A stretch of DNA of 64,000 nt, taken from NCBI RefSeq assembly GCF_900105715.1, contig NZ_FNRY01000001.1:1302001-1366000 (forward strand), read 5' to 3'. The DNA is from Paramicrobacterium humi. GTDB taxonomy: Bacteria; Actinomycetota; Actinomycetes; Actinomycetales; Microbacteriaceae. Below the pieces are notes generated by a model that was not told the origin of the DNA, did not search any database, and saw nothing but the letters and a program-made list of their open reading frames with translations. This document shows positions 37,701-45,851 of the stretch, piece by piece; position 1 is the stretch's first letter; every line of letters begins with the position of its first letter. Made by a program: the position numbers and the translations under genes.

Positions 37701-40053
37701 GACGCTCAGAACCCAGACAGGGCAGGATTCCCTCGAACTCAGGACGCCTAGTAATAAGGTATGGGTCTGCGAGAACTGCGGTACGACGCATCTACATTCT
37801 TCGGCTGGCGTCTGCACCAACGTGGAGTGCCCGAACGGAGTGCTCCATGCGGAGGAATGGTCCGAAGAACTCGACTACTACGGATGGCTCGCCTCTCAGC
37901 CGCTTCGACGCATGCGAGTTGCAGAGCTCACCGGCCAGACCAGACTGGCCGACCAACGGGCTCGACAGCGTCTTTTCAAGGGCGAGGTGCTCCCGCCGCC
38001 ATCTGAGAGTGCACTCGCCGACCCCCTCGACCTGCTCTCGGTAACGACCACGATGGAGGTCGGAGTCGACATCGGCTCGCTCCGTGCCGTTGCGATGGCC
38101 AACATGCCTCCCCAACGGTTCAACTATCAACAACGGGTCGGCCGCGCTGGGCGCTCCGGCCAACCGTTCTCGTTTGCGGTTACCGTCTCGCGGGACCGAG
38201 CGCACGATGACTACTACTTCCAGGCCCCCGAGAAGATGACTGCAGCCGATCCGCCGCCCCCGTTCATCGACTTGTCGCGACCCCGCATCGTTCGTCGGGT
38301 GATCGCGGCGGAACTTCTTAGGAGCGCATTTCTCGCTGTGCAGAACCCGCCGCGGAGGACCCGTGACAGTATCCACGGCACGTTCGGATTGACCATTGAC
38401 TGGCCGCAGCGGCGCGCGGAGGTTGAGTCCTGGCTTCAGGTATCGGGCGACGTTTCGCTTGTCTGCGAACGGTTCAGCGCCTTCACGGCACTTGACGTTG
38501 CCGAACTAAAGAACTGGGCACGGAACCGTCTAGCGGGCGACATCGACGAAGCCGTTGGTAACCCTTACTTCCAGCACACCGAACTCAGCGAGTTGCTTGC
38601 GAACGCCGGCGTACTCCCGATGTTCGGCTTTCCGACCCGCGTGCGGCCGCTCTATTCGAGGCCGCTTCGCGGTATTGCCGATGCCGAAAGGCATACCGTC
38701 GCCGATCGCGATCTTCGTATGTCCATCACGGCATTCGCTCCGGGAGCCGTCGTCGTCAAGGACGGCGCCGAGCACCTCGCGGTCGGTTTCGCGGCCTACG
38801 ACATCATCGGAACGAGCGCGCGCGCGAAAGACCCGCTAGGGGCACCGTTGCAGGTTCATCGTTGTTGGCAGTGCGGCAGCCTCGACACGCGTCCGACCCA
38901 CGAGTCGCTCGAGTGCTCGGTCTGCGGGGAGGAGATGAGGGCGTTCTCGCTCTATCAGCCCGAGGGGTATCGGACGATCTACAGTCAGCCTGACTACAAC
39001 GACTCGCACATTACGCCCATGTACGCCGGTTACTCCGAACTCTCGACGAACGCGGAGCTCGGGCAGGAGGTGAGGCTTCAGGGCGTCTCACTCCGGCTAC
39101 TCGAGCAGGCGGAAGTAGTCGCGGTAAACGACAATAACCGGAAGCTGTTTGATCTGAGCCGTCAGTCAGATGGATCGGTCATCGCGCAGAATCGAGATCT
39201 GTATCGGCGTCCGTTGCCGGAATTCATGCGGACAGCCGGGCAGGCTCTTGACCCAGCTGCGATCGGAGAAGTCCGCCGTACCGACGTGCTCCTGCTCGGA
39301 CTCGATAGACTAGCCCTCCCTGAAGGAACGGTGGGTACGCTGCCGTGGGCGTGCCCGGCGGGCAAAGGTGCTTTGCTCTCCTTCGCCGAGATGCTTCGCA
39401 ACGCTGCCAAGGAGTACCTGGACATAGAGCAGTCGGAGCTTGAGGTAGGCCTTCAGCCAACGCGGAACGGCACGACGGTCTCGGCGCGTGTATTCCTCGC
39501 CGATGCTCTTGATAACGGTGCGGGATACGCGCTGGAGCTTGGTGAGATTGCGACCTTCGAGAAGCTCTTGAAGTCGATTCGAGAAGAGACCGGTCGACGG
39601 CTCCGCGAAGGTCCACACGGCACTGCCTGCACGTCTTCCTGCCCAGGGTGCCTCCGCAACTACGAGAACCGCTTCAACCATTGGGCCTTGGATTGGCGAC
39701 TTGGGCTCGACATTGTGGATCTGGCGCTTGGTCGTGAGTTGGAGCCGTCGCACTGGAGCGACCGAACCAACGCCCTGATGCAGAACTTCGCCGATGGCTA
39801 CGGTCCGCACCTTCGAATCGAGCAGCACGTGGTCAACGGACTGCCAGCGCTCGTTTCGCCAGATGGTCCGGGCGCCGCTGTCGTGATCGGTCATCCGCTC
39901 TGGCGACACGATGACGCTCACTGGAATCCCGAGGTACGGCGCGCTGTGGCTGAACTGCGGGGCCGCGGGCTGTCGCACATCATCGTGTCCGATACTCACG
40001 TCCTAGACCGTGCACCTATTAGGCTGTTCAACGCGTTGCTGGGTAACGCGTAA
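34699..40053 (+). CDS. Giant DEAD/DEAH helicase with zinc clusters and C-terminal DUF1998 (DruE-like)
   Basis: 1,784 aa from GTG 34699, overlapping the previous stop; GTG 34708 is an alternative. SF2 helicase core: Walker [11 protein letters not shown] (Lys about 132), Ia-type [11 protein letters not shown], motif II VVDELH (about 334), [11 protein letters not shown], then [13 protein letters not shown] (about 724), [11 protein letters not shown] (about 1118) and [13 protein letters not shown] (about 1145). Three Cys clusters interrupt it (about 506-552, 1024-1045, 1388-1412) plus CPRCGG near 674. The C-terminus [15 protein letters not shown] with [13 protein letters not shown] is the DUF1998 end. 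An enormous helicase joined to DUF1998 is the hallmark of Druantia DruE. DISARM has these two parts as separate DrmA and DrmB and also a PLD protein, which is absent here. Confidence 0.82.
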   Translation: MSRVPFPTPVKIADDLRDAFLRYIDTAYALRDKALVEERRRLLLEGQGNLFAPLMLEPVLPYDGVASVGEAASQAGVDIRDLGDVISAVFGLLPDELAGAKLRKHQAVALATHFAPDIVHNPVVTSGTGSGKTESFLIPLLSRIAAEKRSAAALAPIHEWWDLKRQTESWRPTRTVGMKQAAVRSMILYPTNALVEDQIARLRRAVRALRDQESPIDLWFGRYTGATPGSGGVPTGKVPTSATADVARDIRELSSLNARLAALNTPDLMAQFQDPHAGELITRWDMIATPPDVLVTNYSMLNVMLMRDVEEPIFESTRRWLQRSSDHVFTLVVDELHLYRGSTGAEVGMVVRNLASRIGLEPTSDQFRIIGTSASLPGDDSGLEYLERFFGIDRASFLIEPGQPRALVTGQKPSAANVLCIAADELAEVAARDRWAETIAAACNDPNDGRPKATRIDTVATRLFGDDPLASTALAAMLDGLAAAVKPAIQFRGHVMMRGMRGLWACSDPSCPGGTDSEPRRVGRMYDTPRSTCADCGARVLELLYCFECGDVSLGGYVVERPDRGAVVLSTTPVTPGENSGDFVYRRSDDEYRWLWLGSPVPDAPNRHKLPADMDANQATVETNFGAASWNPKLGALMLGDAPDGVPAVVLSHNAGDDSGLALPALPESCPRCGGRQENRDAAVYFAGNVRSPIRAHTSGRAQLNQMAVSQLFRSLGAEAAESRTIVFTDSRDDSARIAAGIALNNFRDQVRQVVRQLLHGRENPVPILRALLRGELIGGDLQHAEQLRASRRELFDKLRLESLRAADSMDMAMIASAEQEAESLPWATLIHDAERVMLKVGVNPAGPGPSVAESEGDAPWYRAYEPPVRNAWEPLADAVARPIRQDRYRLTATAVAEAVFDRASRDLESTRLGVVRARPVAPDNWGFSTEISGDVTASVIRLLGIAKRFEGGYAARSNSAPKVVGTYLKRVAAKHQVDGEMLVANVGEFLRASNIVDENWTLRTQTGQDSLELRTPSNKVWVCENCGTTHLHSSAGVCTNVECPNGVLHAEEWSEELDYYGWLASQPLRRMRVAELTGQTRLADQRARQRLFKGEVLPPPSESALADPLDLLSVTTTMEVGVDIGSLRAVAMANMPPQRFNYQQRVGRAGRSGQPFSFAVTVSRDRAHDDYYFQAPEKMTAADPPPPFIDLSRPRIVRRVIAAELLRSAFLAVQNPPRRTRDSIHGTFGLTIDWPQRRAEVESWLQVSGDVSLVCERFSAFTALDVAELKNWARNRLAGDIDEAVGNPYFQHTELSELLANAGVLPMFGFPTRVRPLYSRPLRGIADAERHTVADRDLRMSITAFAPGAVVVKDGAEHLAVGFAAYDIIGTSARAKDPLGAPLQVHRCWQCGSLDTRPTHESLECSVCGEEMRAFSLYQPEGYRTIYSQPDYNDSHITPMYAGYSELSTNAELGQEVRLQGVSLRLLEQAEVVAVNDNNRKLFDLSRQSDGSVIAQNRDLYRRPLPEFMRTAGQALDPAAIGEVRRTDVLLLGLDRLALPEGTVGTLPWACPAGKGALLSFAEMLRNAAKEYLDIEQSELEVGLQPTRNGTTVSARVFLADALDNGAGYALELGEIATFEKLLKSIREETGRRLREGPHGTACTSSCPGCLRNYENRFNHWALDWRLGLDIVDLALGRELEPSHWSDRTNALMQNFADGYGPHLRIEQHVVNGLPALVSPDGPGAAVVIGHPLWRHDDAHWNPEVRRAVAELRGRGLSHIIVSDTHVLDRAPIRLFNALLGNA

Positions 40054-40405
40054 TTGCAGAAGTAGACAAATGGGTTAGCGCCCACTCCTCGCGGTGTGCT
40101 CCGCCTGACCGGTTCGTGTCCGTCCCTTTGCACGCGCGGTACTCCATGGTCGGATCAGTCGTAGCGCTGACCGGCTCGAGTGTTCACCGAGTGCCTGATT
40201 CCGTACGAAAACGTATGTTCTTGTACGCGGGACCGTCTGTACCTGAGCCGCGTGAGCCGCTCAGATGCGGTTGCCACGTCCTCGGCACGATCGCTGAAAG
40301 CGGCGACGAGCTTCGCGTCGCTCAAACGTGTCGAGTTGTGTACTCTCGTTCGTCGGCTTGGTTCTCCTTGAGGTCGCACACTGCTCCTGGCTCTCCGGGG
40401 CGAAA
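40054..40405. other. Non-coding gap between convergent defence genes
   Basis: 352 bp between the 3' ends of the DruE-like gene (+) and the GIY-YIG/DUF2075 gene (-). No credible gene; the open frame at 40116-40481 runs into the coding sequence on the other strand and has no family features. A CGTAC...GTACG inverted repeat lies around 40202-40227. No U-rich terminator was seen. Confidence 0.4.
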
Positions 40406-42145
40406 TCAATGTAGGTGCCGAATATCGCCGCTGCTGACGTACGTGCTCAGATGCTGGCGTAGTTCTGGGTCGCACACGTAAACGAGCGTCCCGAGCATGC
40501 CTCGTGTCAGGAGAACCGCATAGATGTTGCACACGAACTGCAGCAGGTCCTCATCCGTGTAGATTAGGCCGAGCCGAGGGTTGTTTTCTTTGCCCTTGGT
40601 ATCGAAGTAGTGTGATCGGTCGAAGATGAGTCTCTGCTGTTGGGCGTTGTACCGAAGGTCGGGGCCGATAATCACGCCCGCGTAGTTCAGGTCGTAACCC
40701 TGCACTGTATGGATTGACCCGACCTCGTCTATTGAGCCCGGTGAGTTGATCCAGTCGGTCGCTCTGCGGTTCCACTGGAACTGGCATCCATCGATCTCGA
40801 TGTCAAAGGCAAGTGGATCCTTCTTGCTCTTCCACGGCCAGGCATATCCCGCGACCATCCGAGCAAGACCGACCTCTTGATCACGAGCGTGAATCGCGTC
40901 TCGCATCTCTTCCAAGTCGTCGAATAGACGGAACTCGTATTTGGAGAACGCCTGGGGCTCGGGCGGCTCTGGGCTGAGGACCTGCCGGACGTAGTCGACG
41001 TAATCAGCCCCGCCTCTGACGCGCATCTGCGACGACAGCTTGTAGTGGCGCTGCGTCTTCGTCGCCGCCGACACGAGATCCTGCTGAACCGAAGAGGGGA
41101 GGTCGGCGGGCCTCACGCTCTGAGCGGAGTCGAGGAGGAAGATCTGGTGCGTACTTTGAGTCTTGATCCAATCGAGCTGGGTGTGGCTCACGTCGTCGTC
41201 ATCGAAGAGGCGCTCGTTGATGAGAGTGAATCTGGCGTTCTGAGACGCGGACGGCTGGTTCGCGCGCTGGTTCAATCGGTGCGTCTCGTCGACGATGAGG
41301 AGGTCGAACTTCTGCTCGCTCAAGCCGACGTCGAACGGGGTCAGGATCATATCGCTGCTGAGCCCCGGGGTCTTGCGGAAGACTTTCTGAATCGAGGCTC
41401 GGAGTGACTGCTGAGGAACAACGAGCCCCACTCGGAAGTCTTTCAAGAGTTCGCCGTACCCCTCGACGAAGAACTCAGAGAATATGGAGTCGCTGTCGAC
41501 TGCCTCTGCGGGGAGAGTGGTCGCGATGTCTTGAAGGAGCTTCATCAAGTAGATCGCGACGACGGTCTTGCCTGTTCCCGGGTCGCCCTGGATGACGATC
41601 GTGCTCCGGGCCCCGGACTCGAGGTCGTTGAAGAGCCCTTCCAGAATGTCCTCTATGGCGATCGCTTGATCCGTAGTAAGCGCTTTGAAGGGCGAGAGTT
41701 TGAACAGGTCGCTGTTCTCGATCTCTGGGATGGTGCGGGTGAACGCACCCTGGTGGAACAGCTCGTCGAAGATCTGCTTAAAGGTCTCGTTGTAGCGTGC
41801 GCGACTGAAGTAGTCGGCGTCGGTAATGCCCTCGTTCCGGTTGAGCACGCTGTACTTGCCATCGCCTGCGAAAAGCCGAATGAGATATGACTCGAGGTCC
41901 AGGCAGACGGACTTATTGAAGGTGTCGTCGAAGACCACGCGGACTGCTCGGAGCCTCTTCTTCTCTGGCGAATCCAGGTGCTGCCGCATTCGCACAGCAA
42001 CGTTGAGCGACTCGCCGACGTAGATCTCCTTGTCGTTGTCGAGGGTGTAGACGACGGGCCAGTTCGTGTAGCGCCGGTCGAGCTTCGTCCACGACTTGAC
42101 TTCATCCGCCGAGAACTCGTGGCGGTCGATCCTAAAGCTCGTCAT
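40406..42145 (-). CDS. GIY-YIG nuclease fused to DUF2075 superfamily 1 helicase/ATPase
   Basis: 579 aa. Residues about 25-105 form a GIY-YIG nuclease domain: VVYTLDNDKEIYVGESLNVAVRMRQHL keeps the paired VYT...IYVG strands and the Arg of the helix, with a Glu later (DLESYLIRLF). From about residue 150 a DUF2075 P-loop region follows: Walker A GDPGTGKTVVAIYL (about 188), Walker B LLIVDETHRL (about 283), LLDSAQSVRP, YKLSSQMRVRGG, and late VGSIHTVQGYDLNYAGVIIG with LLTRGMLGTLVYV, as in SF1 helicases. It is preceded and overlapped by a MazG-type gene. A nuclease joined to a helicase motor, beside another defence system, suggests an anti-phage role. Confidence 0.85.
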   Translation of the reverse strand: MTSFRIDRHEFSADEVKSWTKLDRRYTNWPVVYTLDNDKEIYVGESLNVAVRMRQHLDSPEKKRLRAVRVVFDDTFNKSVCLDLESYLIRLFAGDGKYSVLNRNEGITDADYFSRARYNETFKQIFDELFHQGAFTRTIPEIENSDLFKLSPFKALTTDQAIAIEDILEGLFNDLESGARSTIVIQGDPGTGKTVVAIYLMKLLQDIATTLPAEAVDSDSIFSEFFVEGYGELLKDFRVGLVVPQQSLRASIQKVFRKTPGLSSDMILTPFDVGLSEQKFDLLIVDETHRLNQRANQPSASQNARFTLINERLFDDDDVSHTQLDWIKTQSTHQIFLLDSAQSVRPADLPSSVQQDLVSAATKTQRHYKLSSQMRVRGGADYVDYVRQVLSPEPPEPQAFSKYEFRLFDDLEEMRDAIHARDQEVGLARMVAGYAWPWKSKKDPLAFDIEIDGCQFQWNRRATDWINSPGSIDEVGSIHTVQGYDLNYAGVIIGPDLRYNAQQQRLIFDRSHYFDTKGKENNPRLGLIYTDEDLLQFVCNIYAVLLTRGMLGTLVYVCDPELRQHLSTYVSSGDIRHLH

Positions 42146-42458
42146 ACTTCGTGCTCCGACCCCGAGACTGCTCGATTGGGTACTTCTCGCGAGTCATGCG
42201 GAGTTTGTCGAGGATGATCTCGTCGGGGTCTACTCCAAGCCTGTCTGCGAGAAGCATGCAGTACGTCAGCACGTCGGCGAGTTCGTTCTGGACTCTCTCA
42301 AGCGAATACTCCGCGTTCCATTGGAAGCACTCAAGCAGCTCTCCGGCCTCGATCGAGATGCTCTTGGCGAGGTTCTCGGGCGAATGGAACTGTTCCCAGT
42401 CACGTTCGAGGACGAAGGCCTTCAGTTCTTCGAGCACGCGCTTGTGGGTCACGTCCAT
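42132..42458 (-). CDS. MazG-like nucleotide pyrophosphohydrolase
   Basis: 108 aa all-alpha NTP pyrophosphohydrolase. The metal-binding ExxE...ExxD pattern is complete: EAGE (Glu37, Glu40) and ELAD (Glu59, Asp62). LECFQWN and LTYCMLLADRLGVDP support the MazG/dCTPase-like group, which turns a (d)NTP into (d)NMP and PPi. Its stop overlaps the GIY-YIG/DUF2075 start by 14 bp, so the two form a coupled pair with MazG first. Within this pair it may remove nucleotides or a modified nucleotide during infection, or protect against misincorporation; this is inference. The start lies only 55 bp from the neighbouring CoA transferase. Confidence 0.87.
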   Translation of the reverse strand: MDVTHKRVLEELKAFVLERDWEQFHSPENLAKSISIEAGELLECFQWNAEYSLERVQNELADVLTYCMLLADRLGVDPDEIILDKLRMTREKYPIEQSRGRSTKYDEL

Positions 42459-42513
42459 ACCGTAACAGCGGTGAGAGACGGAGAGGCGCTACGCCGTCCA
42501 GGCATGCGCCCAA

Positions 42514-43692
42514 CTACCGAACCGCCCCGCTCTGCACGAGCCCGTCGATCCGCGCATCGTCGTAACCGAGCTCCGCGAGCAGCTCGCGGCTGTGCTCGCC
42601 GAGGCGCGGCGGCGTGTGTCGGACTTCCTTCGTGACGGCGGACATGGTGATGGGTGACGCGATCGTCTTGACGACCTCGCCTGCGGCATCCGTGAACTCG
42701 ATGATCATGTTGTTGTGCGCCGTCTGCGGATCGGCGAGGGCTTCGGCGAGGCTCTTGACGGGCCCGCACAACACGTCGTGCTGCTCGAGCGCGGCGAGCC
42801 AGTGCGCGCTCGTGTCATCGAGCAGGCGCTCGGCGATGATCGCGCGGATCTCAGCGCGGTTCTCTTTGAGCCGGTCGAGGGTCGAGAACCTCTCCTCGCG
42901 TGAGTAGTCGGGGAGACCCAACGCGGCGCAGATGTCGCCGAGCGGGTTCTCTTTGAAGGCGCCGACGATGACGATCTCGGAATCCTGGGTGGGGAAGCAG
43001 CCGCTCAGTGGCATGAGCGCCCAGTTGAGTTCCTGATCGTACATGAGGCGCGTGGTCGCCTCTTGCATCTGCATCGCGAGCATCGAGTCGTAGAGGCTCA
43101 CCTCGACCTTCTGCCCCTTGCCGGTCTGGTGGCGCTGCAGCAGGGCGAGGAGGATGCCCTGCACGAGGTGCTGGCCGGCCGTGTAGTCGGCGATCGGCGT
43201 CGCGTAGATCGCGGTCGGGTGAAGCGGGTCGGCCTTGCGGCGCATGACGCCCGAGTAGGCCTGGCCGAGGATGTCTTGGCCGCCCTTGTGGGCGTAGGGC
43301 CCGGTGGCGCCGAAGCCGGATCCGCTCGCCCAGATGATGCGCGGGTTGATCTGTGACACGGTCTCGTAGTCGAGGCCGAGGCGCTGCATCACTCCGGGGC
43401 GGAAGTTGCTCACGACGACGTCGGCGGTGCGCAGCAGGTCGTACGCGACCTCGCGGCCGGCATCCGTCGTCAGATCGAGGGCGATACCTCTCTTATTGCG
43501 ATTGAGGGCGAGGAAGACCGGGTTGTCGCTCCCCGTGTGCTTGAGGACGCCCTCGCGAGAGAGGTCGCCGCGGCCAGGCCGCTCGACCTTGATGACGTCG
43601 GCGCCGAAGTCGCCGAGCGCCTGCGTGCAGGACGGGCCGAGCATGACCTGCGTGAAGTCGATGACCTTGATACCGTCGAGTGGTCGAGGCAC
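42514..43692 (-). CDS. CaiB/BaiF family (class III) CoA transferase, first copy
   Basis: 392 aa from GTG 43692 with an AGGAGG site. VIDFTQVMLGPSCTQALGDFG and VIKVERPGRGD open the Rossmann half. WASGSGFGATGPY and the catalytic Asp in IADYTAGQH follow; by count this is residue 169, the same number as the formyl-CoA transferase nucleophile. It moves CoA from one carboxylate to another by a covalent half-ester mechanism. It is divergent from the XRE-cupin regulator and is a clear paralogue of the transferase at 47213, so two related CoA transferases serve one module. It directly borders the defence island yet appears complete. Confidence 0.9.
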   Translation of the reverse strand: MPRPLDGIKVIDFTQVMLGPSCTQALGDFGADVIKVERPGRGDLSREGVLKHTGSDNPVFLALNRNKRGIALDLTTDAGREVAYDLLRTADVVVSNFRPGVMQRLGLDYETVSQINPRIIWASGSGFGATGPYAHKGGQDILGQAYSGVMRRKADPLHPTAIYATPIADYTAGQHLVQGILLALLQRHQTGKGQKVEVSLYDSMLAMQMQEATTRLMYDQELNWALMPLSGCFPTQDSEIVIVGAFKENPLGDICAALGLPDYSREERFSTLDRLKENRAEIRAIIAERLLDDTSAHWLAALEQHDVLCGPVKSLAEALADPQTAHNNMIIEFTDAAGEVVKTIASPITMSAVTKEVRHTPPRLGEHSRELLAELGYDDARIDGLVQSGAVR

Positions 43693-43767
43693 GAGCCCTC
43701 CTTTCGAGCCGCATTGCGCGAGAGTCTACGCTTCTGTTTAGGATAGTAAAGATTTTTAGCGATGCCA

Positions 43768-43795
43768 TTGACTCACTGAAGATCTTCAATATACT
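43768..43795 (+). promoter_or_regulatory. Promoter of the XRE-cupin/CoA module with palindromic operator in the spacer
   Basis: -35 TTGACT (43768-43773), 16-bp spacer, -10 TATACT (43790-43795). The perfect 12-bp palindrome TGAAGATCTTCA (43777-43788) fills the spacer, a position where a bound protein blocks RNA polymerase. The XRE regulator encoded 36 bp downstream is the obvious candidate. The AT-rich stretch to the left (43735-43765) should hold the divergent CoA transferase promoter, but no clear pair was assigned. Confidence 0.55.
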
Positions 43796-43830
43796 AAAAC
43801 GAACGTCTGGCACCGAAGGGAGTTGAGTTC

Positions 43831-44427
43831 ATGGTTCTGGAGTCACCGGCACCGTCCGTGGACAAGATTCTCGCTAATGTCGGCAGCATCGTTCGCGCGC
43901 TCCGCAAGGAGAAGGGCCTGACCCTCGCCGAACTGTCTGAGGTCACGAACCTCAGTCCCGCTATCGTCAGCCAGATCGAGAGAGGGCTCGCCAACCCGTC
44001 GTTCACGACGCTGGCGCAGCTCGCGCATGGGCTGGAGATCCCAGTCGGGAAGCTGTTCCCGAACCATGCCGAGACGAGGTCTCCCGTCGTGCGCAAGGGC
44101 GAACGGCGAGACCTCAAGGGAGTGGCTCCCGAGGCCGTGGGGGAGGCCGTCTACGAGCTGCTCACTCCGGATCTGAACGGGACCATCGAAGCGCTCTGGG
44201 TCGTGACCCCTCCCGGCCATGACACGAGCGCCGATCCGTTCACCCACGGGGGAGAGGAAGTCGGGATCATCATCTCCGGCAGGAAGGACGTGTACCTCGA
44301 TGGCCAGAAGTACACGCTCGAAGCCGGCGATTCCATCACCTTCGATTCCACGATTCCGCATTGGTACAAGAACAGCTACGACGAGACGTGCGTAGCGGTC
44401 TGGATCAACTCCCCACCCACCTGGTAG
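43831..44427 (+). CDS. XRE-family transcriptional regulator with C-terminal cupin domain
   Basis: 198 aa, AAGGGAG site before ATG 43831. Residues about 17-72 are a helix-turn-helix of the XRE/SinR type (LRKEKGLTLAELSEVTNLSPAIVSQIERG, then PSFTTLAQLAHGLEI). Residues about 115-195 are a cupin barrel (EEVGIIISGRKDVYLDGQKYTLEAGDSITFDS then PHWYKNS) that should sense the pathway substrate or intermediate. Regulators of this layout (PuuR-like) control amine and carboxylate catabolism. It lies between the divergent CoA transferase and the transporter operon, with a palindrome in its own promoter. Confidence 0.9.
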   Translation: MVLESPAPSVDKILANVGSIVRALRKEKGLTLAELSEVTNLSPAIVSQIERGLANPSFTTLAQLAHGLEIPVGKLFPNHAETRSPVVRKGERRDLKGVAPEAVGEAVYELLTPDLNGTIEALWVVTPPGHDTSADPFTHGGEEVGIIISGRKDVYLDGQKYTLEAGDSITFDSTIPHWYKNSYDETCVAVWINSPPTW

Positions 44428-44545
44428 TCCCGCACTCCGCGGTCACTGCCTGATCCCATCCACAGCTCCGCGTCGACCCAGCCTGGGTCCGACGTCGATG
44501 GAGCCTGCCGTCAAGCACCAACGACGACGCTTGATAAGGAGAACC

Positions 44546-45844
44546 ATGATTGACACCGGCGTCAACAAGAAGACCGCTCGTCGCGAGAAATTCTCACCGG
44601 AAGTCCGGCGCGGAATCCTCGGACTCGGCCTCGGCAACACCCTCGAGTGGTACGACTGGATGATCTTCGGCCTGCTCTCGGCCTACATCGGACCTCACTT
44701 CTTCCCCGCAACCGACCCCGTCACCGCGACGCTCGACGCGCTCGCCGTGTTCGCCGTCGGATTCCTCTTCCGCCCGCTCGGCGGCATCATCCTCGGCACC
44801 GTCGCCGATCGCATCGGACGCCGCAAGGTCATGATGCTCTCGATCACCATGATGGCGGCGAGCACGCTCGTCATCGCGGTCTCGCCCACGTATCAGGAGA
44901 TCGGCATCTGGGCCGGCGTCATCCTGCTGCTGTGCCGCGTCGTTCAGGGTCTCTCGACGGGCGTCGAGGCGCCTCTCTCGACGGCGCACGCTGTCGAGCT
45001 CGTCCCCGAAGGCCGCGAAGGCTACGTCGCGGGCATCATCTCGTTCTACGTCAACGTCGGCATCGTCGGCGCCCCGCTCGTGAGCTTCCTCGTCACCCTC
45101 GTCATCGGCGGCGACGCCATGAGCGACTGGGGCTGGCGCATCCCGTTCATCGTCGGCGCCCTCTTCGGATTCGTGATCCTTTACCTGCGCCGCACGCTCC
45201 CCGAGACCATGCGCGCGGAGGAACTCGTCGACACCACGACCGGCTCCGTCTGGACCGGCGTGCGCAAGAGCTGGCTCAGCGTTCTCGCGATCATCTTCGT
45301 CGTCGGCGCCGTGCAGGCCTACAACTACGCATGGAACGTCGGCCTGCCGAACGCCGCCCGCTCGACCATGGGCGAGGACCCCACCGCGGTGTTCGCGCTC
45401 ACGACCATCCTCGGCCTCATCCTCATCGTCGGCAGCCTCGTCGTCGGACGCCTCGTCGACGGTCGTGCGCTCTCGCGCTGGTTCCTCGTGACTCGCATCC
45501 TCGCGATCCCGTCCGTGTTCCTCATGCTGCTCTACGTGGAGCCCGGCATCGGCGGCTTCGCCGCGGTGCTGCTCGGCGGATCGGTCATCCTCGCGATGAA
45601 CATGACGCTCTACAACGTCGTCTCCACCTCGCTCATGCCCAAGGGCATCCGCGCGACCGGCACGTCGCTCGGCTACGGCATCGGCGTCGCCGTCTTCGGC
45701 GGCACCGCCTCGTACCTGCTCGTCTGGTTCCAGTCCATCGACGTCGACTGGGCCTTCCCCGTGTACGTCGCCGTGCTCTCGGTGCTCAGCATCGTCTTCT
45801 ACCTGCTCGCCCGCCGCGTCAACGGCATTCACGTCGGAAAGTGA
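44546..45844 (+). CDS. MFS transporter, metabolite:H+ symporter (MHS) family
   Basis: 432 aa from ATG 44546 with an AAGGAGA site; an earlier in-frame start at 44498 is less likely. The first span carries the MHS/sugar-porter motif GLGNTLEWYDW. RPLGGIILGTVADRIGRRKVM is the conserved loop 2-3 motif. Twelve spans can be drawn. MHS transporters import organic acids and zwitterions such as citrate, alpha-ketoglutarate, shikimate and betaine, so a carboxylate substrate for the CoA transferases below is likely. Confidence 0.9.
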   Translation: MIDTGVNKKTARREKFSPEVRRGILGLGLGNTLEWYDWMIFGLLSAYIGPHFFPATDPVTATLDALAVFAVGFLFRPLGGIILGTVADRIGRRKVMMLSITMMAASTLVIAVSPTYQEIGIWAGVILLLCRVVQGLSTGVEAPLSTAHAVELVPEGREGYVAGIISFYVNVGIVGAPLVSFLVTLVIGGDAMSDWGWRIPFIVGALFGFVILYLRRTLPETMRAEELVDTTTGSVWTGVRKSWLSVLAIIFVVGAVQAYNYAWNVGLPNAARSTMGEDPTAVFALTTILGLILIVGSLVVGRLVDGRALSRWFLVTRILAIPSVFLMLLYVEPGIGGFAAVLLGGSVILAMNMTLYNVVSTSLMPKGIRATGTSLGYGIGVAVFGGTASYLLVWFQSIDVDWAFPVYVAVLSVLSIVFYLLARRVNGIHVGK

Positions 45845-45851
45845 GATCACA

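Noticed and set aside
34699-40053. DISARM (DrmA/DrmB) as the identity of the helicase-DUF1998 protein
   Set aside because: In DISARM these are separate proteins accompanied by a PLD-family DrmC and usually DrmD or DrmE. None is present, and a single giant chain fits Druantia better.
40116-40481. 121-aa plus-strand open frame in the gap between the defence genes
   Set aside because: No ribosome site or family similarity, and its second part is antisense to the GIY-YIG/DUF2075 gene.
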